From NCBI RefSeq assembly GCF_900102515.1, contig NZ_FMVS01000013.1:1-64000 (forward strand): DNA of 64,000 nucleotides, given 5' to 3'. Under the pieces are notes generated by a model. It was not told where the DNA came from and did not search any database. It worked only from the letters and a program-made list of their open reading frames with translations. The stretch's first letter is position 1. Every line of letters starts with the position of its first letter. This DNA comes from Butyrivibrio sp. INlla14. GTDB lineage: Bacteria; Bacillota; Clostridia; Lachnospirales; Lachnospiraceae. Shown here piece by piece: positions 7,748-17,286 of this stretch. The position numbers were made by a program, and so were the translations under genes.

Positions 7748-8098
7748 AATGAAATCTCCTTGCTATGCACATTTCTATTTCATGGTGCATTTTAATTATC
7801 ATAAGGCATCTTGTAAGCGATTTTCTCGACGCCTCATTATAGTATTATATTACGAATTGCAAGAGAGTAAATAAACCTCCAAATAGGCAAATTACACACG
7901 CACAATAAGTCATGTCGAAAATACATAGCAAAAATTGGTGAACTGTAAAGATCAATAAAGCCGCATTTGAGTAATTTCGGGCAATAAATGCGTAGTGCAT
8001 CAGAAATTGATTTTGTATCATTAAAATTGCAAAAAATATATTGCACTAAGAGTATTTTTGCTCATATTGACATTACACCGGATAACGAGAGGGCAATC
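7748..8098. other. Divergent intergenic region
   Basis: An AT-rich 350-bp spacer between the BI-1 gene and the xylanase-esterase gene. On the minus strand a TATAAT (7836-7841) lies 15 bp from a self-complementary TTGCAA (7857-7862), a possible promoter with short spacing. TTGCAA recurs before the xylanase start. No convincing plus-strand promoter, RNA gene or small gene was seen. Confidence 0.4.
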
Positions 8099-10243
8099 AT
8101 GAACTTAAAAACCGCCTATGAACCATTTTTCAAGATTGGAGCAGCTATTTCCAGATGGAACCTCCATACAGCCGCTCACATGAAGCTTCTGACAGAGCAG
8201 TTTAACAGCTTCACCTGCGAAAACGACATGAAGCCTATGTACTTTCTTGATGTGGAAAAAAATAAAGAGCAGCCGGAAAAATATAACCTGTCACCGGCAC
8301 TTAACTTCGAAAACGCAATTCCTTACCTTGAGTTTGCCAGGGAAAACGGCATTGCCATGCGCGGTCACACCCTTGTGTGGCACAATCAGACCCCTAAGTG
8401 GTTCTTCTGTGAGAACTACAATGAGCTCTTTCCCTATGCAGACAGAGAAACAATTCTAAAAAGGCTTGAAAGCTACATCCACGGCGTTCTTGACTTTGTG
8501 CAGACTAATTACCCTGGAATCATCTATGCCTGGGATGTGGTCAACGAGATCGTGGATGAGGGAGCCTTCAGGAAATCTATCTGGACCAAGACAGTTGGAG
8601 AGGACTTCTTTATAAAGGCCTTTGAATATGCCAGAAAATATGTGGCTCCTGGAGTAGATCTTTTCTACAACGACTATGAAGCAGCAGAGCCTTGGAAAAG
8701 AGATTACATAATAGAGCACGTTTTAAAGCCCCTTATGGAAGAAAAACTTGTAGATGGCATGGGAATGCAGTCTCACCTTCTAATGGACCACCCTGACCTT
8801 GAAAACTACAAGACAGCTGTAGAAATGTACGGAGCCCTTGGACTCAAACTCAATATAACAGAGCTTGATATGCACAACGCTGATCCAAGTGATGAGTCTA
8901 TGCACGCACTGGCCCTTAGATATAAGGAGTTTTTCAAGATCTACCTTGATGCTAAAAAGTCAGGTAAAGCCAACATCACAAGCGTTACCTTCTGGAATCT
9001 TAGAGACGAAGACAGCTGGCTTACAGGCTTTAGAAGAGAGACAAGTTATCCGCTCCTGTTCCAGGGAAAATGCCAGGCCAAAGAGGCTTATTATGCGATA
9101 CTTGAAGTAGCCCTTAAATCTTATGAAGATACTGCCAATGCAGAGAGTAAACAATCAAATACAGATTTTGCAGATATTAAGGAAGAATATAAATGGGAGC
9201 CAGACTATTCTGATGAAGACTATCTCCTTAAGGGCATGCCTCAAAATGGCCCTCAGATAAAGAGATTTCGCGAGAATATCTATCAGGATGGAGAGTACAA
9301 CTACGCTGCAGCCTATGGTTTTACACCAAACGTATTTGCCTACCTTCATGAAGATAGTAAGAAACGCCCATGTATGCTGGTTATTCCAGGCGGCGGATAT
9401 TGCATGTGCTGCTCCCACGAGGGAGAGTTGCCTGCTATGGAGTTCTTTGGCCGCGGGATGAACGTTTTCGTTCTTAGCTACACAACAGACATCACCATGT
9501 CCGTGCCCCTCAAGAAACAGCCACTAGAAGACATTTCAAGAGCTGTGAGATTTATAAGGAAAAACGCGGATAAGTACAACATAGATCCAGAAAAGTTCTT
9601 TATCATGGGCTTTTCAGCAGGCGCTCACGTCTGCGGATCTCTTGCAGTGCACTTTGATGATATAAAAGATACAAACCCTGAATACGCCGGAATTTCCAAC
9701 AGGCCAGATGGCGTGATCCTCTCATATCCTGTTATCACAACAGGAGAGTTTACTCACAAGGACTCAGTAAGGACCCTCCTTGGAGATAACCCTGATGCGG
9801 AGGAACTTGAGTACTTCTCATTGGAGAAGCAGGTAAAAGAAAATACGCCTCCATGCTTTTTGTGGCAGACCCAGGAGGACAGTGCAGTTCCAGTAGAGAA
9901 CAGCTACCTCTTTGCCATGGCACTTAGGAAAAAGAACATTCCATTTGCCCACTACGTATTCCCTGCAGGACACCACGGCCTTACAATAGCCAATAAGACC
10001 TTCTTCCAGGGCTGGTCTGGTGGCGATTACACTATGGAACAGGTTATGCGCGCAGCCTTTGCTGTTAAGGAAGGAAAGGGCGTAAATGTATCAGATAAAC
10101 GAAGAGAAGAGTTGATAGAGCAGTTCTTTTCCGGTAATGAAATGCCAGCATCAGGCATAGACATGAGCCTTAAAGAAGACGTTGGTTACTGGTCAGACCT
10201 TGCCTGGGCCTGGATAAAGAGATTATGCGCAGCCTGCAAATAA
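8099..10243 (+). CDS. Intracellular GH10 xylanase fused to alpha/beta-hydrolase esterase
   Basis: A 714-residue two-domain enzyme. Residues ~1-345 are a GH10 endo-xylanase with acid/base E150 (WDVVNEIVDEG) and nucleophile E255 (NITELDMHN). After an acidic linker, residues ~410-710 form a serine esterase of the acetyl-xylan/feruloyl type: PGGGYC oxyanion loop, nucleophile S506 in GFSAG, probable D594 (QEDSAVP) and H626 (AGHHGL). No signal peptide exists, so it should act in the cytoplasm on imported short xylo-oligosaccharides, trimming ester groups and the backbone together. The ATG at 8099 begins the GH10 homology and has GAGAGGG upstream. Sugar-import genes follow after a terminator. Confidence 0.93.
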   Translation: MNLKTAYEPFFKIGAAISRWNLHTAAHMKLLTEQFNSFTCENDMKPMYFLDVEKNKEQPEKYNLSPALNFENAIPYLEFARENGIAMRGHTLVWHNQTPKWFFCENYNELFPYADRETILKRLESYIHGVLDFVQTNYPGIIYAWDVVNEIVDEGAFRKSIWTKTVGEDFFIKAFEYARKYVAPGVDLFYNDYEAAEPWKRDYIIEHVLKPLMEEKLVDGMGMQSHLLMDHPDLENYKTAVEMYGALGLKLNITELDMHNADPSDESMHALALRYKEFFKIYLDAKKSGKANITSVTFWNLRDEDSWLTGFRRETSYPLLFQGKCQAKEAYYAILEVALKSYEDTANAESKQSNTDFADIKEEYKWEPDYSDEDYLLKGMPQNGPQIKRFRENIYQDGEYNYAAAYGFTPNVFAYLHEDSKKRPCMLVIPGGGYCMCCSHEGELPAMEFFGRGMNVFVLSYTTDITMSVPLKKQPLEDISRAVRFIRKNADKYNIDPEKFFIMGFSAGAHVCGSLAVHFDDIKDTNPEYAGISNRPDGVILSYPVITTGEFTHKDSVRTLLGDNPDAEELEYFSLEKQVKENTPPCFLWQTQEDSAVPVENSYLFAMALRKKNIPFAHYVFPAGHHGLTIANKTFFQGWSGGDYTMEQVMRAAFAVKEGKGVNVSDKRREELIEQFFSGNEMPASGIDMSLKEDVGYWSDLAWAWIKRLCAACK

Positions 10244-10300
10244 TCCAAGATAACTACTGATTTCAGGAAACACATATTAAAAATAAAAAATATGCACTCA

Positions 10301-10335
10301 AAAAATGACACCTAAATAAAAAAGGTGTCATTTTT
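10301..10335 (+). terminator. Rho-independent terminator
   Basis: A perfect 13-bp arm pair AAAAATGACACCT (10301-10313) and AGGTGTCATTTTT (10323-10335) with a T-run, downstream of the xylanase-esterase gene. Confidence 0.92.
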
Positions 10336-10353
10336 TTACTTTTTTCCCAAATC

Positions 10354-10413
10354 TATAATTACCTCATAACAAAGAACGTCGGACATGTGCCCTGGTGGCA
10401 CTGGAAGCATCCG
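10354..10413 (+). promoter_or_regulatory. Leader of the sugar ABC operon: -10 and 5' hairpin
   Basis: TATAAT at 10354-10359 is followed by a hairpin at 10380-10413, with outer CGGA/TCCG pairs and inner GTGCC (10387-10391)/GGCAC (10397-10401). No good -35 was seen. The hairpin would lie near the 5' end of the mRNA for the binding protein and may stabilise it. Confidence 0.4.
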
Positions 10414-10451
10414 ATATACAGTAACCAATGTAATTGGAGGGAGGATTCATT

Positions 10452-11870
10452 ATGGAATTCAAAAGAGTAATGGCTAGCGCGCTTGCTGGCGTAATGGCAC
10501 TTTCCATGGTGGCATGCGGAAGCGATGGCAGCGCACAGACAGTAGCAGAAACAACAACAGAAACTGCAGAACCTGCAGCAAACACTAATACAGAGTCAGT
10601 TGGAACAAGTGGTGAGAAGCTTGTTATCTGGACTCTGGCCAAAGACCTTCAGACCTTCGCAGAGAAGTATGTAGAAGACCATGACGTACAGATTGAGACA
10701 GTTGTTATCGAGCCAGCTGACTATGTAACAAAGGTACAGACAGCACTTAACGGTGGACAGACAACACCAGATATCATCGTAGGTGAGCCTCAGATGCTTG
10801 AGGACTTCTACGAGGCAGGATATTTTGAAGACCTTAACCAGGCACCATACAACGCTCAGGACTATAAAGACCAGATCGTTGACTATGTATGGGAAGTAGG
10901 ACAGGATTCAGAGGGAATCCAAAGAGCAATCTCTTATCAGATAACACCTGCAGGAATCTACTACAGAAGAGATATAGCAGAAAAAGTATTCGGCACAGAT
11001 GATCCAGATGAAATCGGAAAACTCTTTAAGGATTACACAACAATCCTTGATACAGCTCAAAAGCTCAAGGACAGCGGCTATCGTATCTTTGCTTCTGATG
11101 CAGAGATTGGATACTTCTCAGGCGATACAGCCTGGGTTGTAGATGACAAGCTCAACCTTGACCAGGCACGTCTTGATTACATGGATCTTGTTGTAAATCT
11201 TTATCAGAATGACCTTACAGCTTATGCAAACCAGTGGTCAACACCATGGTATCAGGCTATGGCTGGTGAGGTACCTATCCTTACAGCAGAAGTACAGAGC
11301 TATGCAGATGATTCAGTAAACGTTTGGGATGCAGAGGCTTTCGCAGAGGCAACCAAGGACCTTGATACAACAGAAGTTTTTGCGTTTGGACTTCCAAGCT
11401 GGGGCGTACTCACACTCCGCGACAATGTTGGTGAAACATCAGGCAAATGGGGAGTATGTTCAGGACCAGCTTACGGTTTTGGAGGGGGCACTTTCATCGG
11501 CATTTCAGCAATGTCTGAGCACAAAGACCTGGCTTGGGATTTCCTTAAGTGGGTAACACTTGATGAGAACACAGCTGAGTGGTGGATTGAGAAGTCAGAA
11601 GGTGACACAGTATCACTTGTATCTGTTCTTGAGAAGCACAAAGATGATGAGAACGCAGTATATGGCGGACAGCACCTCTATTCATTCTGGCAGGCACAGG
11701 CAGCAGGTATCGACTACTCAAAGGTAACACGTTACGACAAGATCATTAACGATGCTTGGGGAGCAGCTTGCACAGCAGTTAAGACTGGAGAGGCTGACAA
11801 AGAGACAGCAATCAACGATTTCTACGATGTAATTGAGTCAACATATCCAGAAATTCAGATCGAGAGATAA
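10452..11870 (+). CDS. Sugar ABC transporter substrate-binding lipoprotein
   Basis: A 472-residue extracytoplasmic binding protein of the carbohydrate cluster (family 1 solute-binding type). Signal peptide with lipobox MVACGS, a Thr/Ala/Glu-rich spacer, then KLVIWTLAKDLQTFAEKY and the periplasmic-binding fold. It would capture an oligosaccharide, probably xylo-oligosaccharide judging by the adjacent xylanase, for the permeases encoded next. GGAGGGAGG precedes the ATG at 10452. Strongly optimised codons suggest high expression. A GC-rich hairpin separates it from the permeases, as often seen where the binding protein is made in excess. Confidence 0.92.
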   Translation: MEFKRVMASALAGVMALSMVACGSDGSAQTVAETTTETAEPAANTNTESVGTSGEKLVIWTLAKDLQTFAEKYVEDHDVQIETVVIEPADYVTKVQTALNGGQTTPDIIVGEPQMLEDFYEAGYFEDLNQAPYNAQDYKDQIVDYVWEVGQDSEGIQRAISYQITPAGIYYRRDIAEKVFGTDDPDEIGKLFKDYTTILDTAQKLKDSGYRIFASDAEIGYFSGDTAWVVDDKLNLDQARLDYMDLVVNLYQNDLTAYANQWSTPWYQAMAGEVPILTAEVQSYADDSVNVWDAEAFAEATKDLDTTEVFAFGLPSWGVLTLRDNVGETSGKWGVCSGPAYGFGGGTFIGISAMSEHKDLAWDFLKWVTLDENTAEWWIEKSEGDTVSLVSVLEKHKDDENAVYGGQHLYSFWQAQAAGIDYSKVTRYDKIINDAWGAACTAVKTGEADKETAINDFYDVIESTYPEIQIER

Positions 11871-11900
11871 TTCTAAATCTCTATAAATTAAGTCAATAAC

Positions 11901-11965
11901 GGGGCGCTGTACTTTCCTGTGGAGTTAACATTGCCGTGTGATCCGCAAGATGGTGACGGCGCCCC
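11901..11965 (+). promoter_or_regulatory. Intercistronic hairpin between binding protein and permease
   Basis: GGGGCGC (11901-11907) pairs perfectly with GCGCCCC (11959-11965) around a 51-base loop that has its own CCGT/ACGG helix. There is no T-run, so this looks like an mRNA-processing or stabilising stem rather than a terminator. It probably lowers permease expression relative to the binding protein. Confidence 0.5.
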
Positions 11966-11999
11966 AAATATCCTTAGAAAAACCTTTTCGGGAGGAAAT

Positions 12000-12908
12000 A
12001 TGAGAGCAGCAATTAAAAAGAAGAAAAACAGGAATAACGCGGCGTATCTGTTCGTACTCCCGTTTGTTATTGTTTTCCTTATCTTTAGTGTTTATCCGGT
12101 TTTCAGAACCTTATTCCTAAGTTTTACTACCTATAAGGGCTACGGAGACCCGGAATTTACAGGCCTTGCCAACTATATCAGAGTAGTAAAAGATAAATTC
12201 TTCTGGCGGGCACTTTATAATACAGTCAAGATGTGGTCATTAAATATTGTACTGCAGCTGGGACTGGCTTTTCTTTTGACAATTGTATTTAGCGATATCA
12301 AGTATAAGGTTCGCGGGCTTGCAATCTTCCGTGCAGTATACTACCTGCCAAACCTGATTGCAGCTACATCAGTGGCATTTTTGTTTAAGACCTTGCTTGA
12401 CTGGAAATATGGAACCTTTAACCAGCTCCTTCTGGCAACAGGTATAGTTGACCAGCAGATCAACTGGATGGGCCAAAGATCTACAGCTTGGGCTGTAATA
12501 TCTGTGATCCAGGCATGGATGTGGTTTGGTAACTCCTTTATCATCCTGATGGCGGGAGTTCAGGGAATTCCTAATGACTATTTTGAGGCAGCAGCTATCG
12601 ACGGCGCTGGCAGATGGAAAGTATTTGGCAGCATTACGCTTCCTCTTTTGCGCCCAATCCTCTTATATGTTGCTGTAACATCACTTATTGGCGGACTTCA
12701 GCTCTTTGATCTGCCATTCCTTATGACAGGCCCATCAACTGCAGGTGAACCAGGTGGAACACTTCAGACAGTTGTAATGTACCTTTATAAGTTTGGATTT
12801 GAAACTCGTCAGGTGGGCTTTGCATCTGCAATAGCTTACACCCTGTTCTTTATAATTTTGTTTATTTCCATTATGGAATTTAAGTTTATCGGTGGAAAGG
12901 AGGATTAA
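12000..12908 (+). CDS. Sugar ABC transporter permease (MalF/UgpA-like)
   Basis: A 302-residue inner-membrane permease with six membrane segments and the EAA cytoplasmic loop (YFEAAAIDGAGRWKVFGSITLPLLRP), which docks the transport ATPase. The N-terminus is a short basic stretch then LFVLPFVIVFLIF. The ATG at 12000 follows GGGAGG; an upstream in-frame start falls inside the intercistronic hairpin. It pairs with the next gene, 5 bp downstream, as the heterodimeric channel for the binding protein upstream. Confidence 0.93.
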   Translation: MRAAIKKKKNRNNAAYLFVLPFVIVFLIFSVYPVFRTLFLSFTTYKGYGDPEFTGLANYIRVVKDKFFWRALYNTVKMWSLNIVLQLGLAFLLTIVFSDIKYKVRGLAIFRAVYYLPNLIAATSVAFLFKTLLDWKYGTFNQLLLATGIVDQQINWMGQRSTAWAVISVIQAWMWFGNSFIILMAGVQGIPNDYFEAAAIDGAGRWKVFGSITLPLLRPILLYVAVTSLIGGLQLFDLPFLMTGPSTAGEPGGTLQTVVMYLYKFGFETRQVGFASAIAYTLFFIILFISIMEFKFIGGKED

Positions 12909-12913
12909 GACCT

Positions 12914-13741
12914 ATGGCTAACAAGATCAAAAAAACTATATTGTACATATTACTGATAGGCCTTGCCCTTACATGCCTTCTTCCTTTTTACCTCATGATC
13001 GTCAACGCCACCAGATCTGGTGTTGAAATAACACATTCATTTTCATTCATGCCGGGAAAGAGCCTACACGACAACTGGGTAGTACTTTTTGACTATGTGA
13101 ATCTTTTCCTTGGATTCTTTAACAGCTTAAAGGTTGCAGTCCCGGCTACTCTCCTTACAGCGTACTTCTCAGCTATTACAGCCTTTGGAATGGCAATGTA
13201 CGAATGGAAGGGCAACAACCTTTTGTTTAAGATAATCGTGGTATTCATGATGATCCCAGGTCAGCTCTCACTTATAGGTTTCTACAACCTGTGCCAGAAG
13301 CTCCACCTCATCGACTCCTATATACCACTTATCATTCCAGCCATGGCATCTCCAGGAATCGTATTCTTCCTGCGCCAGTACGTAAAGGCTACACTTTCAA
13401 AGTCACTAATGGAAGCAGCCAGAATTGACGGCGCCTCAGAAATACATATATTCCATAGGATCGTGCTCCCTATCATGGCTCCTGGTATTGCTACAATGTC
13501 AATTGGAACATTCATTGGAAACTGGAACTCATACCTGGTTCCACTCATTCTTTTGAATTCACCCAAGAAGATGACGCTTCCGGTTATGATCTCGACTCTT
13601 AATGCAGCCACAGATCTTCAGAAGAACCAGGGTGCGATCTATCTTGGAGTAGCAATATCAGTAGTACCTATCATCATCGTATTTTGTTTCTGCTCCAAGT
13701 ACATTATCAGCAGTATCTCAGCTGGTAGCGTCAAGGAATAA
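12914..13741 (+). CDS. Sugar ABC transporter permease (MalG/UgpE-like)
   Basis: A 275-residue second permease with six membrane segments and an EAA loop (LMEAARIDGASEIHIFHRIVLPIMAP). It starts 5 bp after the first permease with GGAGG upstream. Together with the preceding permease it forms the CUT1-type import channel. No ATP-binding subunit is encoded in the window, so a shared MsmX/MsmK-type ATPase elsewhere is presumed. A hairpin follows the stop codon. Confidence 0.93.
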   Translation: MANKIKKTILYILLIGLALTCLLPFYLMIVNATRSGVEITHSFSFMPGKSLHDNWVVLFDYVNLFLGFFNSLKVAVPATLLTAYFSAITAFGMAMYEWKGNNLLFKIIVVFMMIPGQLSLIGFYNLCQKLHLIDSYIPLIIPAMASPGIVFFLRQYVKATLSKSLMEAARIDGASEIHIFHRIVLPIMAPGIATMSIGTFIGNWNSYLVPLILLNSPKKMTLPVMISTLNAATDLQKNQGAIYLGVAISVVPIIIVFCFCSKYIISSISAGSVKE

Positions 13742-13776
13742 ATACGCAATAATACAGAGTTTAACACACTTTTTCT

Positions 13777-13810
13777 GGCGACCTTTTTCAGGGTCGCCTT
13801 TAAGTGTTTT
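13777..13810 (+). terminator. Probable terminator
   Basis: GGCGACC (13777-13783) pairs with GGTCGCC (13792-13798), extended by outer ACAC/GTGT pairs, followed by TTTAAG and TTTT. The T-run is interrupted. It closes the permease operon. Confidence 0.6.
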
Positions 13811-13877
13811 GTGTGCTATTATATTGCAATAAATAAAACGAAGATTCATGAATTTTTATGGGAGCAATAGTTTTTTG

Positions 13878-15488
13878 ATGAAAAAGATATTTAAAAAGAG
13901 CATTGCTATCGTAGCGGCACTTTCTCTTGCCATGACTGGATGTGGCATCAGTCATAAGGAGGCTTTTGGTGATACATCTCTTTCCTCTTCGACGCCTGTG
14001 ACAGACTCAGATAAGGTGACCTTTGACTGGTATATAAACTATTCCTGGTTTAATACCAAGTGGGGCGACAATGCTGTATCTAAGGCTATCACTGACAGAA
14101 CAGGGGTGGATATAAACTTCATAGCACCGCAGGGCAATGAGGAGGAAAAACTCAATTCTCTTATAGCAGCAGGCACACTTCCAGATCTTATAACTCTTGG
14201 CTGGTGGGAACCCCAAGTCAATGAAATGATCCAGGGTGATATGGTCTACGCCCTGAATGAGCTGGCAGATCAGTATGATGCTTATTTTTACGAGGTTTCT
14301 GACCCTCAGGCCAGATCCTGGTACACCCAGGCTGACGGCAATATTTACGGATATCCTTGTTCAAGCGTAACTCCTGGAGACGTATCCAATAACGATAACA
14401 TAGGCTCCAATCAGACCTTCCTTGTAAGAAAGGACATTTACGAAGCAATTGGTAGCCCTGATATGACTACAATTGAAGGCTTTGAGAAAGCAGTCAAAAA
14501 AGCTGCTGAGATGTTTCCGGAGGTAGATGGCAAGCCCCTTATACCTATAGGTGCTCATATCTTTGACGATACAGGAAATGTTTCTTTTGACCTATATCTT
14601 CAGAATTTCCTGGCTATTCCTTATGAGAAGGATGGCCAGCTTTATGACAGGGACACAGACCCAGAATACATTGAATGGCTTAAGATGTTCAGGCGCCTTG
14701 GAGAACAGGGATATCTTTCTACAGATCTTTTCATAGACCAGCGTGTGCAGATGGAGGAAAAGATTGAGGAGGGCAGGTACTTCTGCATGATGTACCAGTA
14801 CACGGATATGTCTGCGCAGCAAAAGGCCCTCTATGCCAAGAATCCAGACAGCATCTATATTGCTGTGGATGGCCCCAAGAACAAAAATGGCGACGACCAC
14901 GTGCTTCCAACCAACACAGTAAGCGGCTGGACCATAACCATGGTCAGCAAGAACTGCAAGAATCCTGACAGAGCTATAAAGTTCATAGACTACATGCTCT
15001 CAGAGGAAGGCCAGAAGATGGTATACCTTGGGGTGGAAGGCGTAACCTACGATGTGATAGATGGAAAAGAAGTAGTAAAGCCCGAGGTTCAAAAGCTCCT
15101 AAATACGGACAGAACAGCTTATGACGCCCTCTACGGAGCTGATGATGCCTACTGGATGTTCCAGGACAATGTAATGCAGCTTAAGTGGAAACAAAAGAGC
15201 GATAGCCCCACGCAGCAGCTGGAAGACTGGACATATCCTTATGCCACCTACACCGGCGTCTATGACATAATCCTTCCTGCAGATACAGAGGATGCTTATA
15301 CAAACGCCAGGATTGAAAAGCTGTGGAGCGATACTCTTCAGAGCCTTCTTCTTGCAAAAAGCGATGAAGAGTTTGACCAGATTCTTGAAAAGTTTATAGC
15401 TGACAGGAATGCCTTAGGTTACAAGCAGCTTCAGGAAAAGAGATACCAATATGTCGAAAATGCAAAAGAAAAGCTGGGTCTTAAGTAA
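13878..15488 (+). CDS. Extracellular solute-binding lipoprotein (LplA-like)
   Basis: A 536-residue binding protein, with signal MKKIFKKSIAIVAALSLAMTGCG and an LTGC-type lipobox, similar in size and layout to LplA/YtcQ family proteins that accompany YesM/YesN-controlled oligosaccharide systems. It belongs to a separate operon from the first binding protein and is followed, with a 38-bp overlap, by the sensor kinase. This suggests it delivers bound ligand to the kinase or shares its regulon. The start at 13878 gives a normal signal peptide; an ATG at 13848 would add ten residues, and neither has an ideal ribosome site. Confidence 0.85.
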   Translation: MKKIFKKSIAIVAALSLAMTGCGISHKEAFGDTSLSSSTPVTDSDKVTFDWYINYSWFNTKWGDNAVSKAITDRTGVDINFIAPQGNEEEKLNSLIAAGTLPDLITLGWWEPQVNEMIQGDMVYALNELADQYDAYFYEVSDPQARSWYTQADGNIYGYPCSSVTPGDVSNNDNIGSNQTFLVRKDIYEAIGSPDMTTIEGFEKAVKKAAEMFPEVDGKPLIPIGAHIFDDTGNVSFDLYLQNFLAIPYEKDGQLYDRDTDPEYIEWLKMFRRLGEQGYLSTDLFIDQRVQMEEKIEEGRYFCMMYQYTDMSAQQKALYAKNPDSIYIAVDGPKNKNGDDHVLPTNTVSGWTITMVSKNCKNPDRAIKFIDYMLSEEGQKMVYLGVEGVTYDVIDGKEVVKPEVQKLLNTDRTAYDALYGADDAYWMFQDNVMQLKWKQKSDSPTQQLEDWTYPYATYTGVYDIILPADTEDAYTNARIEKLWSDTLQSLLLAKSDEEFDQILEKFIADRNALGYKQLQEKRYQYVENAKEKLGLK

Positions 15489-17286
15489 GATAAATGACCT
15501 AAAACTGAATATCAGACTAACCGGTGTCGTGCTGATCTTTGTCATGTTGCCAATAGCAGTCCTTGGAGGAATCGTCTTTTACAACATGGAACAGTCCTCT
15601 GTAAAAGAAAACGTGAACTTCATGCAGGCAACAATGGAAAGGCGCCAGGACTCCATAGCTAACAACATTGATTCAATCAACATGACCACACAGTTCTTTT
15701 TATCAAACGATACCATGAACAACGTACTGATCTGTGCTGCAGGAGGCGGCCAGTTCAGCACAAGGCAGTGGATAGATATTTACAGAAATGACGTGGCAGC
15801 CTTAGAGAGACTTATAAATAATAACCCTGTTTTAAAGGGAGTAAGATACTATGCAGTCAATGACAACATTCAGGAGATGATGCCGGTTCTCTTTACCCAC
15901 AGCAGAATGAACAAGCAGAGCTGGGCTCACATGGCTTCAACTGGTGGATGGATATTTGATTATCGGGATAATCTTTTTGCAAACTCTGAGGGAGAGCCTC
16001 TGATAGCTCTTATAACACCTATGTCAGATAAGCTTCATGGCAGGATTGGCGTTATTGAAGCAAATATGGCCATGAGAACTATGTTCCCGTCAATGTATGA
16101 GGATATTAGCGGCGAGAGCAGCTGCTTTGTTACTGATGAAGGCAGGATCATCTATGGAAGTAATGAAGATGATGGCATTGCAGAGATTGCAATAGAGCTT
16201 GCTGATGCAATGAAAGAGCCTGATCAGTCGGGGGAACTTTCAAGGATCACAACCAGCTACAAAAAAGAGCAAAAAAGTGTAGTTTCAGGCATGTATATTC
16301 CGGAACTGAAGGGAACACTGGTTTCTGTAAACGACATATCAGACAGCCTCAGCGAAGTCTATAAGCTCAGGACCAATTACATCATAGGTATGCTGATAAT
16401 ACTTGCAGGTATGGCCTTTGTTATAGACGTTGTTGTCAATCATGTCCTTAAAAAATTCTATGAGGTTCTCGCAACCATCAGAAAGGTTCGCGGCGGCGAC
16501 ATGGACGTAAGGACCAGGGAAGATGGCAGAACTGATGAAATGGGTGAACTTGCCCATCAGGTCAACAGGATGCTTGATAATATCCATGACCTCATGAAGG
16601 AGAACATAAACAGAGAAGTTCTTGTAAAGGACTCCCAGATAAAGGCCCTGCAGAATCAGATAAATGCCCACTTTATCTATAATGTCCTTGAATCCATCAA
16701 GATGATGGCTGAGATAAAAGAGGACTATGACATCTCCGATGCTATAACAAGCCTTGGAAAACTTCTCAGATACAGTATGAAATGGACATCTGAGACAGTG
16801 CTGGTATCTGAGGAAATAGAATACATCAAAAACTATATGGCCCTTATCAATCTAAGATTTGATTATGAGATATATCTTTCTCTGAACATGCCAGAGGAGA
16901 TACTAAGCCAGAGAATTCCCAAGATGTCTCTGCAGCCCATAATTGAAAACGCCATAGTTCACGGAATAGAAGAACTGGCGGACGATACCACAATTTACAT
17001 GAAGGGCATTCCTGAAGGTGATCTTTGTACTATCGAGATCACAGATAATGGCCGTGGAATGAACGACGAGGAACTTGAGGTTCTAAGGAAAAAGATATCC
17101 GGAGAACTGCCAACTGCAGGCGGATCAGGAAACGGAATAGGACTTAAGAACGTTCAGGACAGGATACGAATGGAATATGGCGATGAATATGGAATCGAGG
17201 TTGCAGCCATGGAAGGGTGCTACACCAAGGTCTACGTCAAGATTCCTATGAAAAGAGGTTTGAATGCGGACAGTACTTGTAGTTGA
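15451..17286 (+). CDS. YesM-type sensor histidine kinase
   Basis: A 611-residue membrane kinase: membrane segment ~21-43, an extracytoplasmic Cache-like sensor to ~305, second membrane segment ~315-335, HAMP (~336-390), His_kinase domain with phospho-acceptor H407 (NAHFIYN), and an HATPase domain with N500 (PIIENAIVHG), DNGRGM and GNGIGLKN. It should phosphorylate the AraC-type regulator encoded next when an oligosaccharide is present. Its start overlaps the binding-protein gene and uses AGGAAAAGAG within it as ribosome site; its end overlaps the regulator by 23 bp, indicating one tightly coupled operon. Confidence 0.93.
   Translation: MSKMQKKSWVLSKINDLKLNIRLTGVVLIFVMLPIAVLGGIVFYNMEQSSVKENVNFMQATMERRQDSIANNIDSINMTTQFFLSNDTMNNVLICAAGGGQFSTRQWIDIYRNDVAALERLINNNPVLKGVRYYAVNDNIQEMMPVLFTHSRMNKQSWAHMASTGGWIFDYRDNLFANSEGEPLIALITPMSDKLHGRIGVIEANMAMRTMFPSMYEDISGESSCFVTDEGRIIYGSNEDDGIAEIAIELADAMKEPDQSGELSRITTSYKKEQKSVVSGMYIPELKGTLVSVNDISDSLSEVYKLRTNYIIGMLIILAGMAFVIDVVVNHVLKKFYEVLATIRKVRGGDMDVRTREDGRTDEMGELAHQVNRMLDNIHDLMKENINREVLVKDSQIKALQNQINAHFIYNVLESIKMMAEIKEDYDISDAITSLGKLLRYSMKWTSETVLVSEEIEYIKNYMALINLRFDYEIYLSLNMPEEILSQRIPKMSLQPIIENAIVHGIEELADDTTIYMKGIPEGDLCTIEITDNGRGMNDEELEVLRKKISGELPTAGGSGNGIGLKNVQDRIRMEYGDEYGIEVAAMEGCYTKVYVKIPMKRGLNADSTCS

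Noticed and set aside
7811..7826. cre-like (CcpA) site TTGTAAGCGATTTTCT upstream of the xylanase gene
   Set aside because: The left half fits but the right half lacks the required CA, and it lies nearer the divergent BI-1 gene; too weak to call.
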